Source of the DNA: Ptychodera flava
Lineage: Eukaryota; Hemichordata; Enteropneusta; Ptychoderidae
Length of the DNA stretch: 64,000 nucleotides
Direction: 5' to 3'
Assembly (NCBI RefSeq): GCF_041260155.1
Contig: NC_091930.1
Location: 40,833,523 to 40,897,522 of the forward strand
The notes under the pieces were generated by a model that saw only the letters and a program-made list of their open reading frames with translations, did no database searches and was not told where the DNA came from. Each line of letters opens with the position of its first letter. The first letter of the stretch is position 1. A program made the position numbers and the translations under genes. Positions 23,627 to 36,295 of the stretch are shown in pieces.

Positions 23627-24729
23627 TGACCTGTAACTTTTGACATTATTTTTATGATTTTATGTTTAAATTAAAATTAGTTCATAGAAATATAACTCTT
23701 ACTCAGAGATGTTTACTCAACTATGATTATCCACTTAGTTTGACTGCATGCGGGAAGCTTCAGTACGACAAATAATAAAACGGTGCCGCAGGTGGCCACC
23801 CCCATGCAGTAAATTGATAAATGGCATAAATGGCGCATGTACAGAACATATTTTGATTGGTGCAACCAACTGAAAACACGGAAAGGGATGCATTTCACTT
23901 GACAAAAAATTCTCCAATTTTCACAGAGAATGGCTAGATTTTGAAAATGGCGAGAAATTTAAAACAGGACGAAAATCTGTCCAATATCTTACCCATTCTC
24001 CCACAAGCCAAAGTTGTTGAGGCCTAGTTAATGAGTATGTTCTTTAATGTATAGATAGCCATGAATATTTGAGAAAATTAAAACGTATCTTCGGGTTTGA
24101 CAATTTCACAGTGTTGCAGCTCATGAGCCTTGAAGGGGCTCATTGACACAGACCAAATTTCTACACTGCCTATAAGGGTGAACCTTTTATTTTTTATGTT
24201 TCTCATCTCCAAAGGAAATCAGGCAAGGCGATCGGTCCAAATAAAACAAAATCCAAATTGAAAACAAATCTGCAGTAAGTTTTCTGTCTTTTCACTCAAT
24301 ACAATTTCTTTGTTTCTCTTGCTTTGTCCTTGGTTAGGTACAGACTATCTTCCTTTCGGCACAATTCACAGTATTCAAGATTTCAGCCTTCAGCAGACCC
24401 CATTATTTTCTGCAAAGGTTCACAATTTTGCCGACGAGGGCGCTGTAACATGGATGATCGCGGAGGGGGGAGGGCTGGAGGCGCAAATAGAAAACTTTTC
24501 TTATTTTGATGTCGCAGTTGAAATTTGGAGTCAGTCCGGAGATGAGAAACACAAAATAAAAAATGTCACCCTCACCGTCATAACAGAAATCAGGATCCTG
24601 AAAATATGACGTCATCTACAGAATTCATTTCATTTCACGTTTCAAATATGTAAATTATGAAGCATTTTCTTTGACGTTCGCGACTATCCTTATTCTTTCT
24701 ATCTGCATGATCTAACCGCTAGGATTCTC

Positions 24730-24895
24730 ATTTTCTATTGGCCAATACTGGAACACTGCAGACTTCGTTCATTGGACAAAATGTACTATTGCTACAACTT
24801 CTGGAAAATTCCTAAGGAGTGGTCAGCATTTTCGCGTACGAGTTTCAGAGCAGAGCTTGGTATCCAAAGAAGACACAAGATCTGTGTAAACGTAG
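24730..24895 (+). promoter_or_regulatory. Candidate promoter and 5' leader exon of the OB-fold gene
   Basis: A palindromic ATTGGCCAAT at 24737-24746 and another ATTGG near 24772 are CCAAT-box-like. About 100 bases downstream, a segment ends CGTAG and is followed by gtgagtattt at 24896, a strong splice donor. The first coding exon found downstream (27646) has its own acceptor, so a spliced leader exon is expected. The linkage is inferred from distance and splice signals only. Confidence 0.35.
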
Positions 24896-25911
24896 GTGAG
24901 TATTTAATACTGCTACTAACTGCTGCGGCACACTTCTGACGTTACTCTTTCCTCCCAAATAGGCTGCACGCGTAAGATTTGTTTTATTAGTTTCATATTC
25001 CATACTGAAACTTAAGCCGAAAAATTCCGATTAACAGAATGTCCGCCATCAACTTCAAGTTGATTTTCAACGTCGAACCGAAAGCGACATTTAATTAGGT
25101 AGCCTAGATTTCTCTCAACAATATTCTATTCACTTTCGAATATAGGTCATGCTCAGCAGACTCCTCTTACAAGTTACAACATCGGTGTGCTTTTCACGAC
25201 CTGTTCGTAATACAACGCCTCCGCCGCGCCGCTAAGACTCGGACATAGCAAAAACAGGTTTAGCGGAAACACTGGGCGTAACATCTTTCCCCGATACTTT
25301 CGAAACACTGCTTGTTTGGTTTACCTTTGAGAATTTCCTGCTGTCGTCTGAGTAAAAAATATTTTCAAACAACAAGCGCTTTCTCTGATATTTCTTTCAT
25401 CGGCCACATGTTGCGTTTCACAGTTCCTACAAAAATGTCCGATTTTCTGATCTCCTATTACTGGTCATCGCTTTGGAAAATTTGTCTTGCACTTCAACGT
25501 CCAAATGTATTGATTAAGAGTTTGTTTGGTTGTCAAAGTTATTTTATATTGCATTACAATCTCTGCGGCCAATCGAGACACAAGCTACCGATAGGCGAGA
25601 ATAACGTTCCAGTGTTTTGTTCGTCTTACGTTACGTTGATCTCGAAAAAGTATCAAATATATTTCAAATGAAGATGAAATCCAGACCACAGCTACGCACT
25701 GATATAAAACGATAATAGACTCTTTAATATTTGAACAGAAAATACGTTTTTAAAGTAGGAAAACGCGTACGTCCGAGTACTGGCGTCCGTTACTTGTCTT
25801 GAATTTTCGTCGCCCGGTCTTTCAAATTTGAACAGATCATCGTTATTGTTTTTACGAATGCTACAACACTTATTTTCTTTCTGGATATTGCAGTGCTATG
25901 TTGATCAGTGC

Positions 25912-27267
25912 ATGGAGGTAGTAGAGAAGGAGTCACAACTAGGCGGAGATCAAAAGGACCATGTGTTTTGCCGCTGTTTGCCTTACAAACTACTCCATTA
26001 GCACCAACGGGACTTGCGAACGCGTTTTCTCGGATTTAGGAAACAAGATTAAGTTCGTTCGGGGTCGTTCGGGTGTTTCGGCCGTCCCTCGGGTCGCGAC
26101 ACGAACACGAAGTGTCTGTGACCAGCTACCAAAAACTATGAAAAATCGTAAAGAATGAACTACAAAATCACTGTCAGTTTTAAGTTGCAGGTAGAATAAG
26201 TCTGTGCCTTTGTATAAAATACTATAAAAATAGTAGAAAGTGAGCAACCAGCTGAAAGTTAGTCGAGGAGACCTTAACCGCATATCATTTGCATCTCATT
26301 GTCGGCTACATGGACTGTGTGCCGTCCCTTGGCAGGTCCCTCGGCAGTTGACAGATCTTCAAACATGGCGTCACGTGTCCAAGCGTCGCGTCGGAAAGTT
26401 CGAGTCGTTCCACTCATTTTGATGCACACGATGTTAAAGAGGTCGAGGAACAGATAATTGAGGAAGGGAGCTTTTGTATCTGCAAAGGCGCGGCGGAGAC
26501 TGAGTTGACGATAGCTTGCGATCACCAAAAAATGCCAACATCGTAGAGCAGCATTGTTAACACGCCAACTTTTTCCAGATCCAGTTCCCGGGATCCAGTT
26601 CTTGGTTCTTGCCGTGTTTTATCATGTTGTACTGGCATTAATGATAAGGTTAAATAAGAAAGCATAGCTTTTAACTGCTACGTCCATGACTTTAATGAAT
26701 GGTCGCGATATAAAAACAACACGTACGATGCATTGAAACAAAGCGTCGCCTATGGCGTCGCTGGCGTCGCGTCATAAACACCCGGGAAACGCTACAAGTT
26801 TTACCCACGCTCACGGCAGTGCTGCAGTCCGCTGCACCATCCTCAGTACATGATTAAAAAGTTCGTGATCAGAACTTTCATTCTAACAAGGAAAGGTTCC
26901 TGCGATCGAATGTAAAGTATATAAAAAACGACGTTAAAATTACCAAGATTTTGAAAATGAAAAACTTGAATTCCTTGTAACTTCACTTTTCGTGGACGGA
27001 ACGTGTCGGTTCTTACACTATCATGACGCACTTGACCCTAGCTACGCAAATACAGTCTTTGCGCATGTGTTATGACACTGTGGAGAAACTGAGTCGCATT
27101 AGCAAACCCAGGTTAATTTCACTCGGTTCGGTTGCGAAGGTACCGTCGGCAACGCAGATGGCGGGAAAGGGGTGTTAAACAATGGACATAAAGGGATTAA
27201 ACCAATGGTGCACAATAGTAATAAACGTAATTATCTCAGTTGTGACTCCTTCTCTACTACCTCCATG
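25912..27267. mobile_element. TIR element with 29-bp perfect inverted ends (CATGGAGGTA family)
   Basis: ATGGAGGTAGTAGAGAAGGA, continuing to CACAACT (25912-25940), recurs as its exact complement at 27239-27267. The interior of about 1.3 kb shows no transposase frame. TGATCA lies just outside each end. Miniature palindromes with the same CATGGAGGT(A)..(T)ACCTCCATG ends occur at 51538-51573 and 55437-55461, suggesting one family of very different lengths. It lies between the candidate leader exon and the first coding exon of the OB-fold gene. Confidence 0.7.
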
Positions 27268-27662
27268 ATCAGTGTTACCTGAAATAAGTGGCCATATTTA
27301 TCAAAGCATCCGAATATTGACGAAGGAGGTGCGAGTGTACCATTACGCGATCTTGACTCTACACAACTGCATCTAACCATTTCAAAACAAAAGTCATTCC
27401 AAACTACAATTTCATTCTGCTTATAACCTCCCTTGTACTTTCCTTTTATTTCAATGATTTCGCAACAGATTTCTGTAACAATATCAATCACATACTGCTG
27501 TTATTTATGCTTGCACTTCATATATTTGAATCTATGATAATTCACTGCATTTCACAAAATTTCCTACCCGAACTCCATTGATGAAAAACCATTTCACCCT
27601 AAAGTTCATTGTCATAAAAAATACTGTCTCATGTTTCTTTTATAGTGCCGTATTCTGATATC

Positions 27663-30600
27663 ATGGCTGGTATTAGTCTCAAGTTAAGAGTCATGGAAGA
27701 CCCTGAGAAAAGGAAAATAGCAAGTGGTGACATGTACAACGTCCCATGTATGGACAAAGATGGTAATATCTATGATATCAAGCTGATAACCTGCAAAGAC
27801 AAGTGGTTAAAACAGTTCAAAAAAGCAGAATTTGTTGACATCAGAAAGTTCGTTTTGGGCAAAGACAATGCAGTTTGTTTATATGAACAAGCAAAGGTTA
27901 GTAACCAACTTAAACTTTGATATTTTTGAAATGTGTAATACTGTCATTAATTATCACCCCAGCAGTTTGTCCAATCCAATGTGCTGAATCCTTTTCATGA
28001 GTAAATTTACCAGCAAAGGTACATCAAATCATAAATTTCAAGGTATATTTTCCAATGCTGTCACAGAAATAACTACTCCTGAAATGTATACTGACCTCAC
28101 AGTAAAGTTGTTTATTAAGGTGATTTTTCAAGTTTATCATATACGTCAATTTGTACACCCATGTAAACCTATGGGGAAAAGCGCCCTCACACCAATGCAG
28201 TTTATTAAGTAACACTGTGCTGCTAGAGCCTCTGGAATCATCCTAATGGAAGGGAACTACCTACTGACAATGCATGACCACCTATGACATAGGGTTCTAT
28301 GTAAAAGAAAACAAAGCAGTCATTGAATGCTATCATTTTCTTGTAATTTTTGGAAATATTCCGAATCAGAAACCAAATCTAAATACATGTATCATGTATA
28401 TAAAATAAAATTCTGTGACTACTCATTCTTTTGTAGACATCTCATCTCAATTTCCCCACCATTAATTTCAATTATTGGACAAAAAGTCATGACTCATCAA
28501 TTTTTCTTGATTTGTTTCATTACCTTTTTGCTTCTACAAACCCACAAATTCTATGAGCAAACAAAAAAAATGATGCTTTCAAATAATTGATGTTAATCAT
28601 ATTTCAGTACTATCCAGCACTACATGTAATTATTTTACATGTTGATATTTTTCATTTAACTCAACATTCAATACGATTTCAGGATATTATGATGGTGAAA
28701 ATACCAGTGGTTTTTATAAGATACTGATGTACATTAAGACGACAATTTTACAACTAAACATTGATGGATTCATGGATGGGAAATCTGATCATTTAACAAA
28801 AATTCAACTTATAAATTATTACGTGCATACACACTTTCCAAGACTCACTTTGTCTTGGTAAAATACAGAACATTTAGAGGACACATTCATAATGCTTAGT
28901 CAGGTCGCGTTTGTTTTTAATTTCACTGACATTTGTGGGTAACAAATTCTAAAAAAATTCCATCCCTACAATAATGTCCAACTGTTATGACATTTTTAGT
29001 ATGCATATTTTTTATCATTTAACTTTTCAAATTGTAGTGCTGAAATCCAATATATTATTGCATGTGTAACTTCAATGTAATACATGTCCATAACTTCATT
29101 TTGGATACAAGTTTGCCAAAGCCATACAATAGCAGTATCACAGCATAACTATATCCAGGGTTTGTACTGTCCTGTAAAACCATGGAATTTTTTTAGCCCT
29201 CGAAAACCCTGGGAAATATGATTTAGCGCTGGAAAACCCTGGAAGAATGATTGGCGACAGCAATTTAACCAGTAGATAGGTATGGTGTGTCAATAGAAGT
29301 TCAATAACAATTTGGTTTCTTGGTCAAGATCCTGGAAAATTACTTGATTTTAGTTGAAATAGCTCTGAAAAACTGGTCAAAAAGCCCTCGAATTTTATTT
29401 GTCCAAAGGTCTACAAACCCTGTATATGATCCACTAGGTCACAGTAACTGATTCTACTAAATTTCCTGAAATCTTTTTTTTTTCATGCTTGAATTATCAG
29501 TCACAACCAAATATGTGCAAAGTATCCTTGATGACTCTGTAACTACCAACTTTATAATTTAAGGCAATACCGAAGGATTCTAAGCGCGCATTGGTTGCTA
29601 TCACCAGCAACATTCCAAACGCGCACTTTTGCGCGTGCAAAATCTTACTGTTCCGTTGTTGTCTATGGATTTTTGACTCCAGGTATTTTGAAAATGTTCA
29701 AAACCTTTAAACTCTCCCAATTTTCAACCAATCTAGCCGATTTTTGGCAGAATTATTGAAATCATTGAGGAAAATACAGATAAGCATGCATTTCAAAAAC
29801 TTCCGCACCGTTTATGGGATATCGCAGGAAAACCCTTCAAAATTTCACAAAATTACACAGAGGATATTTGCCTTTTCGAAAAACAGTTTGTACTGAACAG
29901 ATAGCCTAATCCATGCTAGGGGCTCTGAACACATATCTCATGGGTTAAATTCTGAAATTTTGGATAATTCAGTACAAATTTGTAGAAGTTGAAACGTTTT
30001 AAAATACAGCTGTGAACATTTGCATATGTGTGACGTCACTGACCAGTGGCACGAAAAATCCGCGTCTTTTGCAATTGGATGGTTCTGTAATCTTTATAGT
30101 GCAAAGGAAATCATGAAAATTTTGCATTTTGATTGTTTTTTGAAATTGTCCCTAGCAACTGTTGCTTAGCAATTTGAATCCTTCGGTATCGCCTTAACCA
30201 CCCCTCACCAATATCCTTTAGTCATTTTCCCAATACCCCACAGGGTGCCTCTGGATTATGATGAATTGGTGTCATTTTCCCAAGCCAATGGTCACCAAGG
30301 TCGCTTTCCTTCTCTTTCCACACACACCCACACATATGTCCCACAATGCACCTCTCCACCTCTACAGATGTCAGACCACACCATACACTCACCTGCATTC
30401 TTTCCCTCCCTTTCTGCCACCTGTTCCACACCACTCACTCCTCTCACCATTTTTTCAGCCTGGACCCGGACCAAGACCCTGGATGTCTCCACCATACGCA
30501 CCACACTCATTTTTCACCATCTTTACACTTCACACCTTACAATGCACACCCATTCTTGGTGCCTCCTCTCATTTCCCAATATTTCTTGCTTTTTTTTCTT

Positions 30601-33600
30601 ATTATTTCTCCTTTTTATTTCCATTCTCCACTCTCTCCACTCTTTTTCATCGTTTATTTCTACCATTTTTTCATTTTTTATTCTTTATTTTTCTTTATTT
30701 ATTTTTCTTTATTTATTATTATTTAATATTCATTTTTTTATTTATTTATTCATTCATTTCATCTTTTCCTTTTCCATTCCACCCCTACACATTCCCTCCA
30801 TCTTCTCCTCTCCATTCTCTCATGTCGGGCTATGCATAATTTTGCGACTTCAGGGGATTTTTCATCCCTTCTGTTGTTCCTTTCTCGTATCCGCCTTACA
30901 CACCTTCTATACTCTGTCCTTTTCACTTTACCTCTCCCATTTTTAGTGTTTTCACCCCTTTTTTCTCTGTGATCTCCTGTCCGCCATGAACAAGTTTTGC
31001 AGTACCCTCTGCATCGCACCTTTCATACACCCCACACGCTCTCTTTCCCCACCTTTTTCACACTCCTACCCCCTCTTATATTTTTTCTTTTAATATTTTC
31101 CATCTTTTCCAACTTCCATAATTTTTCTCTTCATTCCCATCCTCGTCCCAGGCTGCCTTTTTCGGCTCGTGCTCATATATCACTACCGTATACACCGACA
31201 TCACTACCGATTTCTTACCGACACCATACTTTCTTCACACCTGTTCCCCACCCTATAGATCTCCCCCCACCCATACACACCTGGCTCATTCCCTACCCCC
31301 AGGGATAACCCACACTCCTCCAAAACATTTTCTTCCTCTAACCTTCCCATAATTCTACACAAAACTGCATCCCGACACCGCCTTCCTCCTAACACCTCCA
31401 TACCCACCACTGGCCGACATCTACACCCCAAATCTCACATACACCCCCCACTCCCCACCAAACGTCCTATAACTTCACCCTCCAACATCCTTACATTTAT
31501 ATAACGTCCCTAACCCTCACTAACTAACAATCTGTCATGCTGATTGGTATCTCCTGCCAAACACTTACCGTAATCAATCTGCTAAGTGGAAACCCCCAGT
31601 CTTTTCCCCTACTACATCCTTACCCTGATATATCTGGCCATTCACCCACACAGACCCCCTAACACTCCTGCCCCTCCACTCATTTTTTTTCACAGTCCAC
31701 CTAGCCCGTAACCCCCCACCGAACACATACCCTAGTCAGTCTCACCTACACTAAAATATCTATTTTCCCCTTCACATTTTTCCACTCTACTTCACATCCG
31801 CCTGTCCCACTTATTATTAAAGCCCTCCTATCTCCACTGTGTATCTATCACTCGTCTATACTTTTACTTTCTCACACGTTTTTACCCTCCTGCCTACAGT
31901 TTCACTAGGGTCTCTCCTATTCTTTTCCTCCCCTACCCCTTCATATAGGACGTCGCTTACAGATCACCAGGGGCGTCAACTTGGCAATTGCCCTGACCAG
32001 AAAAATACCAACTTTATAATTAACAGCCAAGCAAACATTTTACATCCACATATTCCTCAATTAATCAATGCAAAATCCAACACATACGATTCCTGCTGTA
32101 AAACTGTTACTATATATATATGGATCAACAAGTATCATTTGCAAAATTTTGTAGGTGGTCAGCTCAGGACAGAAAGCCTTCACCATAGACCAGCATTTCA
32201 TTGACAAGTTCTATAATCCGGACGAAGTTCCATTATCTGATGTGCATCTATCCCCACCAAAGAAAAGAATGACTATTTGTGGGACAGTTGAAAAGGTAAC
32301 CTCATCAATCATCATAACAACTGACTCACAGATACCATCTTCCAGTTTAAAAAAATCTTTGCCTTTGACTTACATAACACTGTTTGTGTACTTTTCACAT
32401 AACTACATTATTAGTACACGCAATTTTGTCATCTATCCAATGTTGTAGAAAACTTCTATCAGGCAGAAAAATACCCTAGTAAGCGGAAATCATTCAGCTG
32501 AAAGACCTAAATATGTGAACATTTTTTTCACCTACTGTGTAATTTTTCTCAGTTTACAGCCACAATTTTTCTCTCACGCCAGTTTCTTTCCCGGCTTCCA
32601 ACTATTTTCTAAATCTCTGCTATCAAATATCCATAGAATGTGTTACTCATTTTGACTGTCATTTAGTCTGGACAACTCTATTGAAATGTCTCCATTGACT
32701 TGTGATTCAAATCAAATTGATGTCCAATCCCATCATATTTCAACACTTCTTGCTTTTCTTACATTCATGTTGTATATGCTACATGATGCACATCAATCAG
32801 TTCATAGCTCACTTTATATTTTCCAGGCTGAAAATGTCACTGAAACACTAAATGCAACAAGAAAACGTGACATTACTATGACTGACCATGGACACCGCGC
32901 CAAGATGAGACTATGGGCAGATCAGACAGACCTCCCATTCACAGTTGGATCCAAGGTTCGAGTCGGACCACTTGTTGTCAACAAGTTCAAAGGGGAAACA
33001 GCATTAAACAGCACTGCTTCAACACACGTCCAGGTAATATGGAGATACATCTGTCACTCAGGAATGTATTCTTTTCAATTTCAGATATTTCTCTGTAATA
33101 AACAGAACAGAACTTCCAACTACAGTGGAACCTCAATTATCCGACCTGCTTGGACATGGCCTTTTTTGTTCGGATAACTGAAAGTTCAGATAATTGATCA
33201 CATAACAAATGCATTTATCTTAAATGGGACTTGGAAATGATGTTTGGATAATCAGAAGTTTGGATAATTGAGGTTCACATAATCTGGGTTCCACTGTATT
33301 GCAGTCTGGACATTTCAAGTCACACAAGTCGCCTAAAAATTCTCTCATTTCCATTGGAACTCCTATGACGTAACTTTTAGACAATTTGTGTTTCATTTCA
33401 TTTTACTGCTACTATTATTAGAATCAACTCTCCCACCCCTCCATTACACAACTCAACCTTAACTTGGTTCCTTTGTCTAAATATTTCTATGCATAGACAC
33501 TACAATTAAGCACTCACATGACACCCGGGATATTAGAAGGCATTGATATAGACAGGTAAGTCTACAAGTTTCAAGTTACCAACACACCTTTCAAACTGCC

Positions 33601-34367
33601 TGGCTTTCCGAAATGATCATAATCAAATAATATACTGTCTTCCAACTTTAACATTGTGTTTTCTTCACTTGCAAAACTTAAGCACTGCTCAGGTAAAGAC
33701 GGACTGTACACAAAACATCAACAATATTTGCATGTGCGATCTTTAATATTTTCATTAATAACATTTGCTATTGTTCACAGAACTTCATTTAGTAATTGCA
33801 GTATTTTTGTCTTTTGGTAACCAGTCCTACATTTGTTGTTATTGATGGAAAGTACCTCCAGTGTGATGATATATCTTCTCTGGGAACAGAGGAGGAGATT
33901 CTAGCAGCTCTCCCAATGGACGTTACATATACTGAGAACTTTGGGACTGTAACAGCCATAAAGTGAGTGTTCATACACACATTAGATGCTTTCAAGCGTA
34001 CTTGGCACCTCTCATAGTTCACACAATTTGTGCAATTGGCTGCACATTTCAACAGGATAAATAACCTGATTTACTTTTAATTATTCCTTGATACAGTGAA
34101 CAAACATACAATTTTATCACAATACTGTTGCTATGGCAACCTGTCAGTATCACATCCTCCATAGCTTAGCGTAATTATGTGTCGACTCGACAATGTTAAA
34201 AGCAATCCAACAAAATTTATAATCAAGGTCCGTATCATGTTATATAAATGTCAACTTTTCATAGACCACTCCCTATCATTTTTCCCACATACAGATGAAC
34301 TAAACTGTTCCACAATAACATCACTATCTTATATATTTTGTTTCTCCACAGAAAGGCTGTGTAAATG
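27663..34367 (+). CDS. OB-fold (RPA-like) predicted single-stranded nucleic-acid-binding protein, six coding exons
   Basis: I reconstruct coding exons 27663-27896, 32155-32295, 32827-33033, 33497-33555, 33825-33962 and 34352-34367. All have GT-AG borders and all phases agree (0, 0, 0, 2, 2). The acceptor of the first coding exon is at 27645, and the ATG is its first in-frame start. The predicted product is 264 residues. Residues about 10-78 look like a small beta-rich domain. About 112-196 resemble an RPA-type OB fold: RKRDITMTDHGHRAKMRLWA, then VGSKVRVGPLVVNKFKG and ALNSTASTHV, i.e. the usual D-x-G, LW, G-x-V and LNST landmarks. The remainder (VVIDGKYLQCDDISS) may be a further, partial domain. 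There is no signal peptide or membrane segment. The exact orthologue is not recognised. The gene is bracketed by inverted Helentron halves. In that context it could be a cargo or partner gene, or simply a host gene with nearby insertions. No frameshift is needed, unlike every other large reading frame here. Confidence 0.75.
29156..29422. mobile_element. hAT-like MITE in OB-gene intron 1
   Basis: CAGGGTTTGTAC at the left and TCTACAAACCCTG at the right form short TIRs around 267 bp. Internal CCCTCGAA and CTGGAAAACCCTGG motifs repeat. TATAT flanks both ends approximately, but the duplication is not clean. Confidence 0.55.
29563..30193. mobile_element. TTAA-target TIR element G in OB-gene intron 1
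   Basis: This is a 631-bp element with ends GGCAATACCGAAGGATTC and GAATCCTTCGGTATCGCC and a perfect TTAA on each side (29559-29562 and 30194-30197). It is non-coding. It belongs to the same TTAA|GG..CC|TTAA class as 1831-2183, 41101-42072 and 57765-58538, although its sequence is different. Confidence 0.8.
30198..32005. repeat. Strand-asymmetric pyrimidine-rich block of about 1.8 kb
   Basis: The + strand is overwhelmingly C and T with very few G, from CCACCCCTCACC to about 31960, including (ATTT)-like and (CA)-rich stretches. Open frames on both strands are compositional artefacts. TACCAACTTTATAATT occurs both at 29544-29559 and at 32006-32021, directly flanking this block plus element G, which looks like a long target duplication. 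The block lies in intron 1 of the OB-fold gene, upstream of the exon at 32155. Confidence 0.65.
33123..33296. mobile_element. pogo/Tigger-like MITE, TA target duplication
   Basis: CAGTGGAACCTCAATTATCC at the left and its complement GGATAATTGAGGTT..GGTTCCACTG at the right enclose 174 bp, with TA on each side (33121-33122 and 33297-33298). The CAGTGGAACCTC end and the ATTATCCGA block are typical of pogo/Tigger-type MITEs of the Tc1/mariner superfamily. It lies in an intron of the OB-fold gene. Confidence 0.85.
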
Positions 34368-35140
34368 AACAGAAGTCCCACCGCATCTTGGACTTGTTAG
34401 GGCCTAATGGACGAATCACAGCAGACACTTGTACATTGGATCCCGTCCATTGATCTATCTGTTCAGAGCCATTTCCCTAGCTGACACCTCTCCACCAATT
34501 GTGTTCCAACTTGCCACTAAGGCAAAGGACTATTTCTTACATATGCACATAAGTTCATTTTTGTCATAAGTTCCAATATGGCTACCAGACAGACATTTCA
34601 TTGCAAACTTTCATGTTTTTCAATCACTATTCAAACAACCACAAAGCAATTTCATTTAAACTTGGGACAAGAGTAAAGTACCATGACATGCAGTTTACAT
34701 CACATATGTTCCAATATTGCCTTTCTTTGTTATGTTTTTTCATGTCTCTGTACCTTCCCTATCTGATGGGATTCAGGTTGCCTATTTTACTGTCTGACAA
34801 GGTTCATAACACAAACAAAAGCCGGACCTATTTGATTTAAAGTTGAAAGAACGATAAGTTCTGTGGCATACATATGAATGTCATTTCACTTGACAATATC
34901 AGAACAATATTCATATTGTTGTTTTCACATTTTTGTCATTTCGAAGTTTAATTCATCTGCACTAAGATTGTCATATGCTCCCTCTTGTGATAGGGACAGC
35001 AACTGTAACTTCCAACGCATTTCTCAATATTGTTGATCCTGATGTTTCACAGTTTACTGTTTCTTTACCAGTACGGAAAGAACACAGATGTTGTACACTT
35101 TAAAGTTGTCACTCCATTACTTTTGTATAAATAAAAACTC
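34368..35140 (+). other. OB-gene 3' UTR candidate with AATAAA signal
   Basis: After the stop at 34365-34367 the sequence stays non-coding up to an AATAAA hexamer at 35130-35135 (TATAAATAAAAACTCTG), a candidate polyadenylation signal. The UTR length of about 770 bases is plausible, but the cleavage site is not shown. Confidence 0.45.
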
Positions 35141-36295
35141 TGTCATGTTCACACCAGAAAGACTACTCTCTTGCTGTTTTCCAGTACATTACGCAAATGG
35201 TATTTCAAGATTATAACACATCCCATATTCACATTCATTAATAATGAATATATTACAGCACCAGCCTTTCTTATGGATGGCAAAAATAATTTCAATTCTG
35301 ATAGCAAATATCAATATGAATATCAGATGAAGTACATAAATCATTGCAACTGCACCGAAATGACTTGTAATTTGCCAGATACTGTACAACCATTTATTAC
35401 TACTCGGATTTACTTTCATGGTTTGATGATCAGAGAAATTTCAATGGATTTTAAACGCACAGGCTCAGCTTTAGAACAATCACTCCTATTGTTATGTTTC
35501 ATTTTCATTGGAATTTACTGCAGGTGGTTTTATCAATGATAATCAAAATAGCAAAATTAAAACCCAGCAGACAATTAATGCTTTCACTGCATGTAGACTA
35601 TATTGCATGCTGATTTCTGATTTCATTACCACAACAATAGCTCACATAACCAGGAGAAATCTTTGATTTCAACTATCATATGTATGTATAAATCTTTGCA
35701 TAAATAATGATTAATCAAAATTCGGTACACACTCCTTGCAGACCATGTGACTGATAGTACTACATTTCGAATTTCAACATCATAGATCATGTCTGATTCT
35801 GTCACATAATTCTAATGATGACATATTATGGCATTGCTGTTTGTTTATTCACCGCAGACCAGTATAAAACCAAACCAGCCAAATTTTGGCGTTACCCCCT
35901 CACCTTTGACCTCACTAAAAATGTATTTCTCTCATTCTTACCAATACAACCACACAACTTCAAACATTCAATAGTTATGAACAGAACCTCTGACTGTTCA
36001 TTGCCAATGAAAATCAGTGTCACTGTTCAATATATACATGTAGACTGTAAGGTACAGTCGTGTGAGGGCGCTCTGTTTTTTAAGCCGAGCATATGGAGCG
36101 CCCTCACACGGCTGTACTTTACATTCTATATTCATATTATAACTTTGAAACATTTTATCGTCCAACTATTCTAATTTTGAGAAATTCGGGAACAAATTTT
36201 GTCATCTATTGACACATTTTCCTTCTTCATAAAAGCCAATACCCCAAGAAGTACTTTACAAAATGTGCACGCGAGGCCATTCAGTTCATATCTGG
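35141..36295. other. Non-coding spacer between the OB-fold gene and the Rep half
   Basis: Open frames here (for example 35171-35539 on the + strand) show no recognisable domain. The stretch holds the foldback element at 36041-36128. Its right edge, 36265-36295, carries about 30 bp shared with 50965-50995. Confidence 0.5.
36041..36128. mobile_element. Ultra-short foldback element, TAGACTG-type ends
   Basis: This 88-bp hairpin has arms reading TAGACTGTAAGGTACAG..CGTGTGAGGGCGCTC, with the complement ending TACATTCTA. The arms are about 33 bp with four mismatches. The flanking octamers TATACATG and TATTCATA agree at 6 of 8. It resembles the 5992 and 13768 elements in end sequence and architecture but has a different stem. 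Confidence 0.65.

Noticed and set aside
30245..30946. Open frames of 126-233 codons on the + strand
   Set aside because: They come from the G-poor pyrimidine-rich block, overlap in all three frames and have serine, phenylalanine and histidine-rich low-complexity translations.
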